In this document: in pieces, positions 1 through 9,295 of the stretch
How positions within the stretch are numbered: the first letter of the stretch is position 1
Layout of the letters: every line of letters starts with the position of its first letter
Assembly: GCF_900104055.1 (NCBI RefSeq)
Contig: NZ_FNJQ01000023.1
Span: forward strand, 1-58,306
DNA length: 58,306 nt
DNA from: Pseudoselenomonas ruminantium
GTDB lineage: Bacteria; Bacillota; Negativicutes; Selenomonadales; Selenomonadaceae
Direction: 5' to 3'
Notes under the pieces: model-generated
What the model was told of the DNA's origin: nothing
The model's database searches: none
Seen by the model: the letters and a program-made list of their open reading frames with translations, nothing else
Made by a program: the position numbers and the translations under genes

Positions 1-287
1 CGAGGACTGCGAATTTTGTAATTTTTACAGACATCCAACAGACTCCCTTCACCATTCAAGTAGGAAAGAACCGCTTTTGTCTTCACTTCTGCTGTATAAG
101 TACGATTCTTCTCATATGGCAGGAATGCAGCTTCCCCTTCAGCCTCGTACTGCTTAATCCATCGCTGAATGGAGGCAAGACTTACCTCTAGCTCACGAGC
201 TGCGGCTCGTTGTCCAATTTTTCCAGCTAAGTATTTGCGGATAGTTTTTAATTTATCTTTCGCTGACACTTTTGACTTGTGTAACAT
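1..287 (-). CDS. IS3/IS150-type transposase OrfA (InsJ-like), N-terminal part
   Basis: The gene starts at an ATG at 287, behind GGGGGGAG, and runs off the left edge, so only about 95 residues are visible. The protein begins MLHKSKVSAKDKLKTIRKYL and carries a helix-turn-helix of the IS150 OrfA kind: a region with QRAARELEVSLASIQRWIKQY near residues 27-47 (shown here as key positions R, E, S, W and Y), followed by the start of a second helix-turn-helix (VLSYLNGEGSLLDVCKNY). In this family OrfA binds the element ends, and OrfAB, made by frameshifting, is the active transposase. Whether the element is complete cannot be judged from here. Confidence 0.8.
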   Translation of the reverse strand, partial: MLHKSKVSAKDKLKTIRKYLAGKIGQRAAARELEVSLASIQRWIKQYEAEGEAAFLPYEKNRTYTAEVKTKAVLSYLNGEGSLLDVCKNYKIRSP

Positions 288-353
288 AAAAAATACTCCC
301 CCCAATGATGACAGTTTAATTTTTTTACTGTCTCTCATAAGGGGAGCATATCA
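1..353 (-). mobile_element. IS3-family (IS150 group) insertion sequence, 5' end only
   Basis: The element enters from the left edge and holds the start of a transposase gene on the minus strand. Read on that strand, the probable terminal inverted repeat begins TGATATGCTCCCC near position 353, the TG...CA type of end used by IS3-family elements. A short hairpin (GACAGT at 310-315 with ACTGTC at 327-332) lies between this end and the transposase start. The stretch is clearly more AT-rich than the neighbouring hem genes. The other end and any target duplication are outside the window, so the boundary is approximate. Confidence 0.75.
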
Positions 354-392
354 AATTTCGACCAGTCAAGCCTCACTATTGTACTTATTCTT

Positions 393-1709
393 TTATCTCA
401 TAGCCGCAACAACTGCAAATGCCTTTTCTGCCGCTACAATGGTGCGGTCGATGTCCTCATCCGTATGAGCACCGCTCATAAAGAGAGTTTCAAACTGGGA
501 CGGGGCAAGGTAGATGCCCTGTTCGAGCATGGCCTTGAACCAGACTTTGAATTTCTCCTGGTCGGCGTTGCAGGAGTCCTCGTAGTTCAGCACATCCTTC
601 TCGCTGAAGAAGATGCCGAACATGGAGCCGGCCTGATGGGCCTGGATGGTAACGCCGGCTTCTTTGGCTTTTTCCAGCCAGCCCAGCAGCAGTTTCTTCG
701 TCTTTAAAGTCAGCTCACGGCTGTAGTCGGCCTTGCCCTCTTCGGGTTCGGCGGTGATGATCTGCAGGGTTGCGAGGCCTGCAGTCATTGCCAACGGGTT
801 GCCCGAGAGGGTGCCAGCCTGATAGACCGGGCCAGACGGGGAAACCTTGGCCATGATGTCCTTGCGGCCGCCATAGGCTGCCACGGGCAGGCCGCCGCCG
901 ATGATCTTGCCAAGGCAGGTCAGGTCCGGCGTGATGCCGTAGGCTGCCTGCGCGCCGCCCAGGGAAGCGCGGAAGCCACACATGACTTCATCAAAGAGCA
1001 ACAATGCGCCGTGTTTTTCGGTAAGTTCACGGAGCTTATGCAGATAACCCTGCTGGGGCAGAACAAGCCCCATATTGCCGGCCACCGGCTCGACAATGAC
1101 AGCGGCTACCTGGTCGCCCACTTCATCCATCACCTTCGTGATTGCGTCCACATCATTGTAGGGCACGGAAATGGTGTCCTGAGCCGTGCCCTTGGTTACG
1201 CCCGGCGAACTCGGCACGCCGAAGGTAGCCATGCCGGAACCGGCGTTGACGAGCAGGCTGTCGCTATGACCATGGTAGCAGCCGATGAATTTGACAATCT
1301 TTTCCCGCCCCGTATAGCCGCGCGCCAAACGCAGGGCGCTCATAGTGGCCTCAGTGCCGGAGTTGACCATGCGGATGGTTTCGATGGAAGGATAGACTTC
1401 CATCACGAGCTTGGCCAGTTCCGACTCGATGCAGGTCGGCGCACCATAGCTTGTACCACGGGTGGCGGCTTCCTGCAAAGCTTTTACGACTTTGGGATGG
1501 GCATGGCCTACGACCATCGGGCCCCAGGAACCTACATAGTCGATGTATTCATTGCCGTCGATATCGTAAATCTTATCGCCTAAAGCATGGTCGATGAACG
1601 GCGGATTGCAGTCCACGCTCTTGTAGGAACGCACGGGGCTGTTGACGCCGCCAGGCATGAGGTCCTTGGCTTCGGCAAAGGCGGCGGCAGATTTTTCCAG
1701 ATTAAGCAT
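393..1709 (-). CDS. hemL: glutamate-1-semialdehyde 2,1-aminomutase
   Basis: HemL is a PLP enzyme that converts glutamate-1-semialdehyde to 5-aminolevulinate, the last step of the C5 route to tetrapyrroles. About 438 residues, the normal length. The fold-type I aminotransferase signature is clear: [18 protein letters not shown], the PLP-ring aspartate in [12 protein letters not shown], and the Schiff-base lysine in [11 protein letters not shown] (about residue 268). AAGGAGG directly abuts an upstream in-frame ATG at 1715, so the second ATG at 1709, with normal spacing, is taken as the start. The start overlaps the hemB stop by 8 nt, which indicates translational coupling. It is the last gene of the hem operon. 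Confidence 0.95.
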   Translation of the reverse strand: MLNLEKSAAAFAEAKDLMPGGVNSPVRSYKSVDCNPPFIDHALGDKIYDIDGNEYIDYVGSWGPMVVGHAHPKVVKALQEAATRGTSYGAPTCIESELAKLVMEVYPSIETIRMVNSGTEATMSALRLARGYTGREKIVKFIGCYHGHSDSLLVNAGSGMATFGVPSSPGVTKGTAQDTISVPYNDVDAITKVMDEVGDQVAAVIVEPVAGNMGLVLPQQGYLHKLRELTEKHGALLLFDEVMCGFRASLGGAQAAYGITPDLTCLGKIIGGGLPVAAYGGRKDIMAKVSPSGPVYQAGTLSGNPLAMTAGLATLQIITAEPEEGKADYSRELTLKTKKLLLGWLEKAKEAGVTIQAHQAGSMFGIFFSEKDVLNYEDSCNADQEKFKVWFKAMLEQGIYLAPSQFETLFMSGAHTDEDIDRTIVAAEKAFAVVAAMR

Positions 1710-2688
1710 TGGCATCCTCCTTCAGCCAGCGGGCTGCATCCATGGCATGATAGGTAATGATAATATCTGCCCCAGCCCGTTTCATGGAAAGCAGGGTTTC
1801 CATCACGATACGCTTTTCGTCAATCCAGCCATTCTTAGCCGCAGCCTTGACCATCGCGTACTCACCGCTGACATTGTAGACAGCAACCGGATGATGGATA
1901 TGGTCACGCACCTGACGGACTACATCGAGGTAAGCCAGAGCCGGCTTCACCATGATGATGTCAGCGCCTTCGGCAATATCGAGGTCTACTTCCTTGATAG
2001 CTTCATGGGCATTGGCCGGGTCCATCTGATACTGACGGCGGTCACCGAAAGCCGGGGCACTGTCAGCCGCATCACGGAAGGGACCATAATAGCCCGAAGC
2101 GTATTTGACCGCATAGCTCATGATGGATACATTCTGGAAGCCATTTTCGTCCAAAGCCTCACGGATGGCAGCCACACGGCCATCCATCATATCGGAAGGC
2201 GCGATGATGTCTACACCACACTGGGCCTGGGATACGGCCACCTTCTGCAGGAGCTTCAGCGTCGCATCGTTATCCACATAATGACCTTCGAGATGTCCGC
2301 AATGACCGTGGTCAGTGTATTCGCACATGCAGACATCGCCCACGATCATGAGTTCCGGAATCTCGGCCTTAATAGCCTTGATGGCGCGCTGCACGGGACT
2401 CGTCATATCCCAAGCACTGCTACCATCAGCATCCTTGTATTCGGGAATGCCAAATACTTCTACGGAAGGGATACCCAGTTCCCAGCACTCTTTGGCGGTC
2501 TTGACGGCTTCATCCACCGACAGATGGAAACATCCCGGCATGGAGGGGATTTCCTCGCGGACTTTTTCGCCCGGCACCACAAACAGCGGATAGACAAAAT
2601 CCTTCACCGACAGGCTGGTCTCGCGCACCATAGCCCGCATAGCGGGGCTGATGCGCATACGGCGCGGACGGAGTTTCTGTTCATACAT
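1702..2688 (-). CDS. hemB: porphobilinogen synthase (5-aminolevulinate dehydratase)
   Basis: HemB condenses two 5-aminolevulinate molecules to porphobilinogen. Visible features are the catalytic lysine in [12 protein letters not shown], a second active-site lysine in [16 protein letters not shown], and the cysteine-rich metal site [15 protein letters not shown]. That site marks the zinc-dependent class rather than the magnesium-only class. An upstream ATG at 2697 sits directly on AGGAG; the ATG at 2688 ([10 protein letters not shown]) has proper spacing and matches the usual N-terminus. It lies 15 nt after cobA-hemD and overlaps hemL. Confidence 0.95.
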   Translation of the reverse strand: MYEQKLRPRRMRISPAMRAMVRETSLSVKDFVYPLFVVPGEKVREEIPSMPGCFHLSVDEAVKTAKECWELGIPSVEVFGIPEYKDADGSSAWDMTSPVQRAIKAIKAEIPELMIVGDVCMCEYTDHGHCGHLEGHYVDNDATLKLLQKVAVSQAQCGVDIIAPSDMMDGRVAAIREALDENGFQNVSIMSYAVKYASGYYGPFRDAADSAPAFGDRRQYQMDPANAHEAIKEVDLDIAEGADIIMVKPALAYLDVVRQVRDHIHHPVAVYNVSGEYAMVKAAAKNGWIDEKRIVMETLLSMKRAGADIIITYHAMDAARWLKEDANA

Positions 2689-2703
2689 GACTAACATCTC
2701 CTA

Positions 2704-4212
2704 TTATTTGCAAATGGCTTCTACCAAGCCATCAATGGTATATTCTTCTGCTACGATGTCCGGCTCAATGCCCAAAGATTTAGCCGTATCGGCAGTGATG
2801 GGGCCGATGCAGGCGGTCTTGACATCCTTTAAGAGTTCTGCCGAACCGATGATTTCCACGAGGTTCTTGACCGTGGAAGAACTCGTGAAGGTCACCATAT
2901 CGAACTGGCCGTCTTGGATCTCAGCGGCCAGCGCTTCGCCGTCCACCTGACCGCAGACCGTGCGGTAAGCGGCGGCGACTTCGACTTCGGCGCCCATTTC
3001 CTTGAGTTTTTCCGGCAGGATTTCCCGGGCCTCTGCGGCGCGGGGAATCAGGATTTTCGCATGGGGCGGCAATTTACCCTTCAGGGCTTCCAGCACACCT
3101 TCTGCCCGGTATTCAGCCGGAACTACATCGGCGTTCAAGCCGTATTGATGGAGTTTCTCTGCCGTAGCCGAACCGATTGCGGCAATCTTAGCATAGCCCA
3201 AAGCACGGGCATCCTTGCCGGCCTTGAACAGGCGGGCAAAAAAACGGCCTACGCCATTGGCGCTCGTGAAGATCAGCCAGTGATAATCCTGCAGATGGTC
3301 AATGGACTTATCGAGCGCCGCATAGTTGTCAGCCGGATCAGCCATAGAAATTGCCGGCGCTTCGAATACCTCTGCTCCAAGGTTCTCCAATTTCGCCGTA
3401 AGTTTGGATGCCTGACTGCGTGCTCTGGTTACGAGAATCCGCTTGCCAAACAGAGGTCGCTGGGAGAGATTATCGAACCACTGCAGGCTGTCGCGCAGCT
3501 TGACCACTTCGCCTACGATAAAGATGGCCGGCGGCTTGATGCCGTTCTTGGCCACATCCTCAGCGGCCTTGCCCACGGTGGTCACAAGCGTGCGCTGTTC
3601 CGGCTTGGTTCCCCAGCGGATCACGGCAGCCGGGGTATCGGCACTGCGGCCGTTTTCGATCAATTTGCTCGTGATATGCGGCAGGTTGGCTACGCCCATC
3701 AGGAATACCAGCGTATCCACGCCCGTGGCCAGATGTTCCCAGCGCATATTGCTTTTACCCTTGGTCGGATCTTCATGCCCTGTCACCACGGCAAAGGAAG
3801 TCGCTACCGCCCGATGGGTTACGGGGATACCCGCATAGGCCGGCACAGAAATGGCCGATGTGATGCCCGGCACGATTTCAAAGGGCAGATTGTTTTCGCG
3901 CAAAAGCAGCCCTTCTTCGCCGCCCCGGCCAAAGACGAAGGGATCGCCGCCCTTGAGGCGTACGACACATTTGCCTTCTTTTGCCTTGTCCACCAACAGC
4001 TGATTGATGTCTTTCTGTTTCATCGTGTGATTGCTGGAGGCCTTGCCCACATAGATGTATTCGGCATCGTCCGGGGCCCAGCGCAGGATGCGGTCATCAG
4101 CCAGACGGTCATAGACGACGACGTCTGCCATCTTGAGGCAATCCACTGCCTTCATGCTGATAAGCCGGTAATCTCCGGGGCCTGCACCTACTAAATAAAC
4201 CATTCCTGCCAT
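2704..4212 (-). CDS. cobA-hemD: uroporphyrinogen-III C-methyltransferase / uroporphyrinogen-III synthase fusion
   Basis: A two-domain protein of 502 residues. The first half (about 1-250) is a SUMT/CobA methyltransferase: MVYLVGAGPGD at the start, VVVYDRL, the SAM-binding VRLKGGDPFVFGRGGEE and GITSAISVPAYAGIPVTHR. It makes precorrin-2 from uroporphyrinogen III. The second half (about 258-502, from GKRILVTRARSQASKL) is HemD, which cyclises hydroxymethylbilane to uroporphyrinogen III. The fusion is common in Firmicutes. It joins the haem and sirohaem/cobalamin branches in one polypeptide, which fits the upstream sirC. Spacing to hemC is 17 nt. Confidence 0.94.
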   Translation of the reverse strand: MAGMVYLVGAGPGDYRLISMKAVDCLKMADVVVYDRLADDRILRWAPDDAEYIYVGKASSNHTMKQKDINQLLVDKAKEGKCVVRLKGGDPFVFGRGGEEGLLLRENNLPFEIVPGITSAISVPAYAGIPVTHRAVATSFAVVTGHEDPTKGKSNMRWEHLATGVDTLVFLMGVANLPHITSKLIENGRSADTPAAVIRWGTKPEQRTLVTTVGKAAEDVAKNGIKPPAIFIVGEVVKLRDSLQWFDNLSQRPLFGKRILVTRARSQASKLTAKLENLGAEVFEAPAISMADPADNYAALDKSIDHLQDYHWLIFTSANGVGRFFARLFKAGKDARALGYAKIAAIGSATAEKLHQYGLNADVVPAEYRAEGVLEALKGKLPPHAKILIPRAAEAREILPEKLKEMGAEVEVAAAYRTVCGQVDGEALAAEIQDGQFDMVTFTSSSTVKNLVEIIGSAELLKDVKTACIGPITADTAKSLGIEPDIVAEEYTIDGLVEAICK

Positions 4213-4229
4213 ATTGTCATCCCTTTTCT

Positions 4230-5168
4230 TTATTTTTCTGTCAACAAGCCTAATTCTTGTAAGATTTCTTTTCCGCCGGCGGCGAGGAGTTTTTCGGCCA
4301 GTGTTACGCCGAGTTTTTCCGCGTCTTCGACCTTGCCGCTGATTTTGTCACGGTAGAGGCGCTGGCCGTCGAGCGAGGCAATCACGGCTTCTACCTGAAT
4401 CTCTTCTTTTTCGGCGGGTACGGCATAGACGCCGACGGGGACCTGACAGCCGCCTTCTACGCGGCTTAGGAAGGCGCGCTCGGCCTTGGCACAGTGTACT
4501 GTGGCTTCGTCATTGAGGAAAGCGAGCATTTCCCGCATTTCCTTGTCATCCGCGCGGGTTTCGATGGCCAAAGCTCCCTGTCCGACAGCGGGCAGTACCA
4601 TATCCCGCGGCAATACTTCGGTAATGCGCTCGCCGAAGCCCAGACGTTTGAGGCCGGCTACGGCGAGGATGATGGCATCGAAGTTCTCGCTTTCGAGCTT
4701 GGCCAGTCTTGTATTCACATTGCCCCGTAGGTCGCAGATATTGAGGTCCGGACGGGCATGCAAAAGCTGTGCCTTGCGGCGCAGGCTCGAAGTACCTACT
4801 TTTGCGCCACAAGGCAACGCGTCAAATGTCTTGAATTTGGGGCTGACCACGGCATCACCGGGATCAAACCGCTTGGTGATGGCGGCAAGGCACAAACCTT
4901 CCGGCAGTTCTGTCGGCATGTCCTTGAGGCTATGCACCGCTAAATCGATGCCGCCGTCCAGCATGTCCATTTCGAGCTCTTTGGTAAAGAGCCCCTTGCC
5001 GCCAATCTTGGCCAGGGGGGCATCGAGGATCTTATCCCCCTTGGTGGTCATCAGTTTCAGTTCTACGGTAAGTCCCGGATATTCCTCCTCCAAACGGCCT
5101 TTTACGTATTCTGCCTGCCATAACGCCAGCTTACTGCTGCGCGTACCGATAACAATCGTGTTCTTCAC
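4230..5168 (-). CDS. hemC: hydroxymethylbilane synthase (porphobilinogen deaminase)
   Basis: HemC polymerises four porphobilinogen units into hydroxymethylbilane. At 312 residues it has family length. Visible motifs are IGTRSSKLALWQ at the N-terminus, HSLKDMPTELP, the arginine-rich GTSSLRRKAQL, LRGNVNTRLAKL, and the dipyrromethane-cofactor cysteine in RVEGGCQVPVGVYA. The start is a GTG at 5168 and the gene overlaps the 3' end of hemA by 38 nt, an unusually long overlap that makes coupled translation likely. AGGAG lies 12 nt upstream of the GTG, somewhat far. Confidence 0.94.
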   Translation of the reverse strand: MKNTIVIGTRSSKLALWQAEYVKGRLEEEYPGLTVELKLMTTKGDKILDAPLAKIGGKGLFTKELEMDMLDGGIDLAVHSLKDMPTELPEGLCLAAITKRFDPGDAVVSPKFKTFDALPCGAKVGTSSLRRKAQLLHARPDLNICDLRGNVNTRLAKLESENFDAIILAVAGLKRLGFGERITEVLPRDMVLPAVGQGALAIETRADDKEMREMLAFLNDEATVHCAKAERAFLSRVEGGCQVPVGVYAVPAEKEEIQVEAVIASLDGQRLYRDKISGKVEDAEKLGVTLAEKLLAAGGKEILQELGLLTEK

Positions 5169-6447
5169 TGTTTGCCGTCTCTCCTATCGTATCCAGTTTA
5201 AAAAGCGCCCGCATGGCTTCGATGTAAAATTCTTCTTGTTCCGTGCCTGCGGCGGAATTGAGTTTCATCATGGGCATGCGCAGGATCTTGCGCACGATCA
5301 TGCGGCTCATATGCTCAACCTGCCGCCACTGCTCCTCATTGAGGTCCGGCAGTTTGGAGCTGGCCCGTTTGACCTCCCGGGCGCGGATGCGCTCACAGCG
5401 GTCAGAGAGCCTGGCCATCAACGGACGGAAGGACAGATACTGGAAGCGCTCCATGATGGAATCCACTTCCTCCTGCACGATCTTTTCGGCCCGCTTGGCC
5501 TCGTGGCGGCGCTCTTCAATATGCTCGTCCACTACTTCTTCCAATGCGTCAATATTGTAAAGGGTTACGCCCTTGATTTCCCCGACTTCCGGATCCACGT
5601 CACGGGGCACGGCAATATCGATCAGGAACAGCTGCCGGCCCTTGCGCTTGGTCATCAGCTGGCGGGTTTCCCATGGTTTGATCACATAGTGGGGCGCACC
5701 TGTGGAAGTCACGATCACATCCACATCCACGGCCCGCTTCATGGCCTCTTCAAAGGGCACGGCTTCACCATTGAACTGCGCGGCCAGGAGTTCCGCCCGC
5801 TCGATATGGCGGTTGGTCACATAGATTTTCTTCACGCCATGGGATATGAGGTGCTGGGCCGTAAGTTCGGCCATCTTCCCGGCGCCGAAAATCAACGCAC
5901 TGGCCTCATGAAGCTCGCCCAAGGCCTCGCGTGCCAGTTCTACAGCCGCATAGCTCACGGATACGGAATTGAACTGGATGCGGGTTTCCGTGCGCACCCG
6001 CTTGCCCGTGGCAATGGCCCGATGGAACAGGGTGTTGAGCACCGTGCTCGTCGTACCCGCCTCCCGGCTCATGGCATAGGCTTCCTTGACCTGCGAAAGG
6101 ATCTGTCCTTCGCCCAATACCAGCGAGTCAAGGCTCGATGCCACCCGAAACAGGTGGTCGATGCATTCTTCATCAGCATAGTGATAGAGATATTCGTCAA
6201 TATTTTCCTCATTGCCCGTGAGGTCGAAGAGGAACTGCTTCAAGGTGGCTAAATCCCGATCTGCCTTCTCCACCACAGCATACATCTCGCTGCGGTTGCA
6301 GGTGGATAATACCACCGCTTCCAGAATCCCTTCATACTCCCCTAAATTGGCCAAACCGCTCTTTACAGCCGCTTTGGGAATGGAAAAACGCTCACGCACA
6401 TCAACGGGCGCCGTCTTGTGGTTGAGCCCCAGCATCAATAATTCCAT
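5131..6447 (-). CDS. hemA: glutamyl-tRNA reductase
   Basis: HemA reduces glutamyl-tRNA(Glu) to glutamate-1-semialdehyde with NADPH, the committed step of C5 haem synthesis. About 438 residues. The N-terminal catalytic domain has GLNHKTAPVDVRERF and the nucleophilic cysteine in LSTCNRSEMYAV (about residue 50). A Rossmann domain (LIFGAGKMAELTAQHL) and a C-terminal helical dimerisation region follow. The start overlaps the end of sirC by 47 nt and its own end overlaps hemC, so three consecutive genes are interlocked. Confidence 0.95.
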   Translation of the reverse strand: MELLMLGLNHKTAPVDVRERFSIPKAAVKSGLANLGEYEGILEAVVLSTCNRSEMYAVVEKADRDLATLKQFLFDLTGNEENIDEYLYHYADEECIDHLFRVASSLDSLVLGEGQILSQVKEAYAMSREAGTTSTVLNTLFHRAIATGKRVRTETRIQFNSVSVSYAAVELAREALGELHEASALIFGAGKMAELTAQHLISHGVKKIYVTNRHIERAELLAAQFNGEAVPFEEAMKRAVDVDVIVTSTGAPHYVIKPWETRQLMTKRKGRQLFLIDIAVPRDVDPEVGEIKGVTLYNIDALEEVVDEHIEERRHEAKRAEKIVQEEVDSIMERFQYLSFRPLMARLSDRCERIRAREVKRASSKLPDLNEEQWRQVEHMSRMIVRKILRMPMMKLNSAAGTEQEEFYIEAMRALFKLDTIGETANSEEHDCYRYAQQ

Positions 6448-7063
6448 TTCTTACCTCTTCCTCCGCCTGGTCTAACTGACCAGCTCTCACTAAATCAATC
6501 ACACGCTGCGTCAGCGCCGTCCGCCAGAGCCGCTCATGCTCCCGACTGCCGCCCGGCCTCCCCTTGACTTCCTGACGCAATACCATCAACCGTTCTAAAA
6601 AATCTCCGAATTCTTTTGGATATTCCAGCTCCAGCCGCTCACGCAGGAGCTTGGAAAATGCGGGACTGCCACCGCCTGTGGAAACGGTCAGCAGCATATC
6701 GCCCCGCGCCACCTTCGAGGGCACGGAAAAGTCCGTCCGTTCCGGTGCCGCCGCCGCATTGACCAGCGCGCCAACTTCCTTGGCCTCGGCAATGGCGGTA
6801 AGATTGGCCATCTTATCATTGGCCGTACAGAACACCAATAGCGGCTGTAGATGCAGCAGCATGCCCGGGTGATAGTCAGATTTCTGCCAATCCAGCTGAC
6901 CGCTCAGGGCCAATTTCTGCAAGCCCTCCGACAGCTTGGGGGCAATGATGGTAACCTTTGCTCCGGCAGCCAGTAAATCCCTGACCTTGCGGCCCGCTAC
7001 CTGACCGCCGCCAATGACCACGCAAACTTTATCAGTCAGATCGAGATTCAGCGGATACAGCAC
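6401..7063 (-). CDS. sirC: precorrin-2 dehydrogenase / sirohydrochlorin ferrochelatase-type protein
   Basis: Similar to the N-terminal half of CysG and to Met8p/SirC. It probably oxidises precorrin-2 to sirohydrochlorin with NAD+, and may also insert iron. Key features are the NAD-binding CVVIGGGQVAGRKVRDLL near the N-terminus, VFCTANDKMAN and LVNAAAAPERTDFSVPSKV, then TGGGSPAFSKLLRERLE. The first possible start (GTG at 7072) touches the GGAAGG ribosome site, so the in-frame GTG at 7063 (giving MLYPLNLDL) with 8-nt spacing is preferred. It is the first gene of the hem operon and feeds on the CobA product of the same operon. The metal-insertion activity is not assured. Confidence 0.87.
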   Translation of the reverse strand: MLYPLNLDLTDKVCVVIGGGQVAGRKVRDLLAAGAKVTIIAPKLSEGLQKLALSGQLDWQKSDYHPGMLLHLQPLLVFCTANDKMANLTAIAEAKEVGALVNAAAAPERTDFSVPSKVARGDMLLTVSTGGGSPAFSKLLRERLELEYPKEFGDFLERLMVLRQEVKGRPGGSREHERLWRTALTQRVIDLVRAGQLDQAEEEVRNGIIDAGAQPQDGAR

Positions 7064-7154
7064 GATGATCACCTTCCACGCTTTCGTGAATACCTCTCAA
7101 TTACGAATCGGATTCATATTTTTCTACTATTCCTATTATACCTTATACAAGCAC

Positions 7155-7195
7155 GAAAAAAAAGCAGAAATCTACAATTTTTAGACTTCTGCTTT
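7155..7195 (-). terminator. Rho-independent terminator after the NarL-type regulator gene
   Basis: On the minus strand AAAAGCAGAA and TTCTGCTTTT flank a 17-nt loop and run into eight T residues. It lies about 35 nt beyond the stop codon at 7231 and separates that gene from the hem operon. A TATAAT box (about 7135-7140, minus strand) lies just downstream and may be the -10 of the hem promoter; no good -35 was seen. Confidence 0.85.
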
Positions 7196-7230
7196 TGGAT
7201 ATTCACACGAAAAATGCGCCCTTTTTTCCC

Positions 7231-7902
7231 TTATTCCAGGGAGATGATCTTGTTCTTCAGCACATAGACCAAAGCCTGTGTACGGTCCTCTACTTTGAGC
7301 TTCCGCAGGACTCTCGTCATATGGTTCTTGACGGTTTTCTCACTGAGCCCCAGGGCTTTGGCAATGTCCTGATTGGAAAAGCCCTTGGCCACGCATTCGA
7401 GCACATCCATTTCCCGGGAGGTCAGCCGTTCGCCGCGACTCTCGTCGAGGATTTCCCGTGCCCGGCTCTCCACATCATCGGTCACCGTAGCGCTGCCAAA
7501 CAGCCGCTCTGCCAGTTCCGGATAAACGAAGGCATCTCCGGCATTCACCACATGGATGGCCTTGATCAGCACAGCCGGCTCCACATCTTTGAGCAGATAT
7601 CCCAGCGCACCGTTCTTGAGCATTTCCAGCACATAATTATCGCTGTCATGAATTGTCAGGGCGATGATGCGGGTTTCGCATTCTGCCTGCTTGAGCTGCT
7701 TGACCACTTCCAGCCCGTTGAGCCCCGGCATATTGATATCCAGCAGTAGCACATCCGGCTGCAGCATCAGCGTTCTGGCTACTGCCTCCTGGCCATCCTC
7801 GGCCTCACCGATCACCTCAAAACCGTCCTCGAAGTTCAGGACACGCTTGATGCCCTGTCGCAGCAACGCATGGTCGTCTGCTATCAAAATCTTAATGGCC
7901 AT
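7231..7902 (-). CDS. NarL/LuxR-family response regulator
   Basis: A 223-residue response regulator. Receiver domain at about 1-120: acidic pair ADDH near residue 9, phospho-acceptor aspartate D55 in LLLDINMPG, threonine in IIALTIHD, lysine in YLLKDV. A GerE/LuxR helix-turn-helix lies at about 158-215 (LTSREMDVLECVAKGFSNQD, then LGLSEKTVKNHMTRVLRKL). It resembles the DegU/LiaR/VraR group. No histidine kinase gene is adjacent, so its partner is unknown. It follows the secretin gene by about 60 nt, but an extended -10 sequence (TGCTATAAT, minus strand, about 7947-7955) in the gap suggests its own promoter. Confidence 0.88.
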   Translation of the reverse strand: MAIKILIADDHALLRQGIKRVLNFEDGFEVIGEAEDGQEAVARTLMLQPDVLLLDINMPGLNGLEVVKQLKQAECETRIIALTIHDSDNYVLEMLKNGALGYLLKDVEPAVLIKAIHVVNAGDAFVYPELAERLFGSATVTDDVESRAREILDESRGERLTSREMDVLECVAKGFSNQDIAKALGLSEKTVKNHMTRVLRKLKVEDRTQALVYVLKNKIISLE

Positions 7903-7963
7903 AATCTATTCCCCTTTACCAATTACCATAACTATTATGCATACATATTATAGCACAATTATA

Positions 7964-9295
7964 TCACAACACATGGGCCTTTAGGAATATCATGACCTCG
8001 GATTCCGTATGGCTGTGCTGGACATTCCGGAACAACAGGCGGAAAAAAGGCAGATCGCCCAGAATAGGTATCTTGCTCATGGCCCGGGACTCCTCACTGC
8101 CGATCAGGCCGCCAATCACCATGGTCTCCCCATCCTGCAGGCGCACGATGGTATCAGCGCTGCGGCGATTGAAACGGTAGGCCTTCAGATCCGGCACGTA
8201 CTCCGGCGTGCTGACCTCCGTATGCACCTCAGTGGTGATCTGGCCGTCACTGTTGACGCGCGGCGTGCAGCGCAGGATGATGCCCGCCTGCCGATAGGTC
8301 ACGGTATTCGTCGTGCTGTTTTCCGACACAGTCTGAGTAGGCACCGGCACATCACCGCCGATATTGATGATGGCTTCATGCCCCTGAATGGTGGTGATAT
8401 TCGGTCTGGCCAGCAGCTTTGCCTTGCCTTCTGTCACGAGGGCATTGACCTTCGCCCCGAAGTAGAACTCGAAGGGATATCCCTCCGGTCCATGCCCGAA
8501 GCGGATAATGCCCGGAATACTGCCCGTTTTGCCATTATAAGTACGCCGGGTTTCAACCTCCACCCGCTCATTACTCTTGCCGGCATTGCGGTAGGTCTTG
8601 CTGTGCTCCGGATACTGCGGCAGTTTCGACCATTCCCATTCAATGCCCAAATTCTTCGCTGCATTGCGGGAAACAGCTACGACTTCCGCCTCAATGCTGA
8701 CCTGCCTGGCTGGGATATCCACCTGCTGCATAGCCTGCTGTACCTTTTGTGCCTCCGCATCCGTACCATAGAACAATACCGCACCCGCGGATTCATCCAC
8801 CATGACACGCGAAGCACGGCTTTCTGTGGGAGCCTCCTGTTCCGAAGCCGCCTTTGTTTTTCTTGTGCTATTCTTTAAATTCGTCGTTTGGGACTTTTTT
8901 CCTGCTTCAAAAAGAGATAAATTGGCAATTTTTGCTAGATCAGCCGGCCGGGCATACTGCGCCTTATACATATGCACCCGCCGCAGGGCATTGTTTTGGC
9001 CAGGAGCAGTCACCACATAAACATCATCGTATTTTTCCAACAATAGTCCCTTGGATGCTGTGAGCAGTTCCAGGAGCTTTTCCGGCTCGGCCTTGACATT
9101 GATGGTGACTGTGCTGCTGATATTATCTGCCAGCAGCAGGTTGAAACCGCCCATGCGGGCCACGGACATCAGCACGGCACCGGTAGCAGCATTTTCCACA
9201 TGCAGGCGTACCGGCGCCGCCAGAACATTTGCCTGTCCGCACAAGGCCAGGGCACAAAACAGCCGCGTGATTTTCCTGCGTATTCCGTTCATCAT
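7964..9295 (-). CDS. secretin (PilQ/GspD family), type IV pilus- or secretion-like
   Basis: A 443-residue outer-membrane secretin. A signal peptide (about 1-27, ending near NVLAAP) is followed by a short N-domain (VRLHVENAATGAVLMSVARM; a STN/AMIN-like fold is possible) and then the secretin core from about residue 190: QVSIEAEVVAVSRNAAKNLG, the LLARPNITTIQGHEA stretch, GGDVPVP, and the end region RLQDGETMVIGGLIGSEESR with ILGDLPFFRLLF. It would form a multimeric gate in the outer membrane, which requires a diderm envelope. It overlaps the upstream PilP-like gene by 4 nt (ATGA). It is short compared with proteobacterial PilQ, and no pilM/N/O genes are nearby. Confidence 0.85.
   Translation of the reverse strand: MMNGIRRKITRLFCALALCGQANVLAAPVRLHVENAATGAVLMSVARMGGFNLLLADNISSTVTINVKAEPEKLLELLTASKGLLLEKYDDVYVVTAPGQNNALRRVHMYKAQYARPADLAKIANLSLFEAGKKSQTTNLKNSTRKTKAASEQEAPTESRASRVMVDESAGAVLFYGTDAEAQKVQQAMQQVDIPARQVSIEAEVVAVSRNAAKNLGIEWEWSKLPQYPEHSKTYRNAGKSNERVEVETRRTYNGKTGSIPGIIRFGHGPEGYPFEFYFGAKVNALVTEGKAKLLARPNITTIQGHEAIINIGGDVPVPTQTVSENSTTNTVTYRQAGIILRCTPRVNSDGQITTEVHTEVSTPEYVPDLKAYRFNRRSADTIVRLQDGETMVIGGLIGSEESRAMSKIPILGDLPFFRLLFRNVQHSHTESEVMIFLKAHVL

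Noticed and set aside
1642-2694. Long plus-strand frame opposite hemB
   Set aside because: It is an antisense shadow; the minus-strand frame is an unmistakable porphobilinogen synthase.
4486-6252. Very long plus-strand open frame opposite hemC and hemA
   Set aside because: It is the antisense shadow of two strongly conserved genes and has no ribosome site or recognisable domain.
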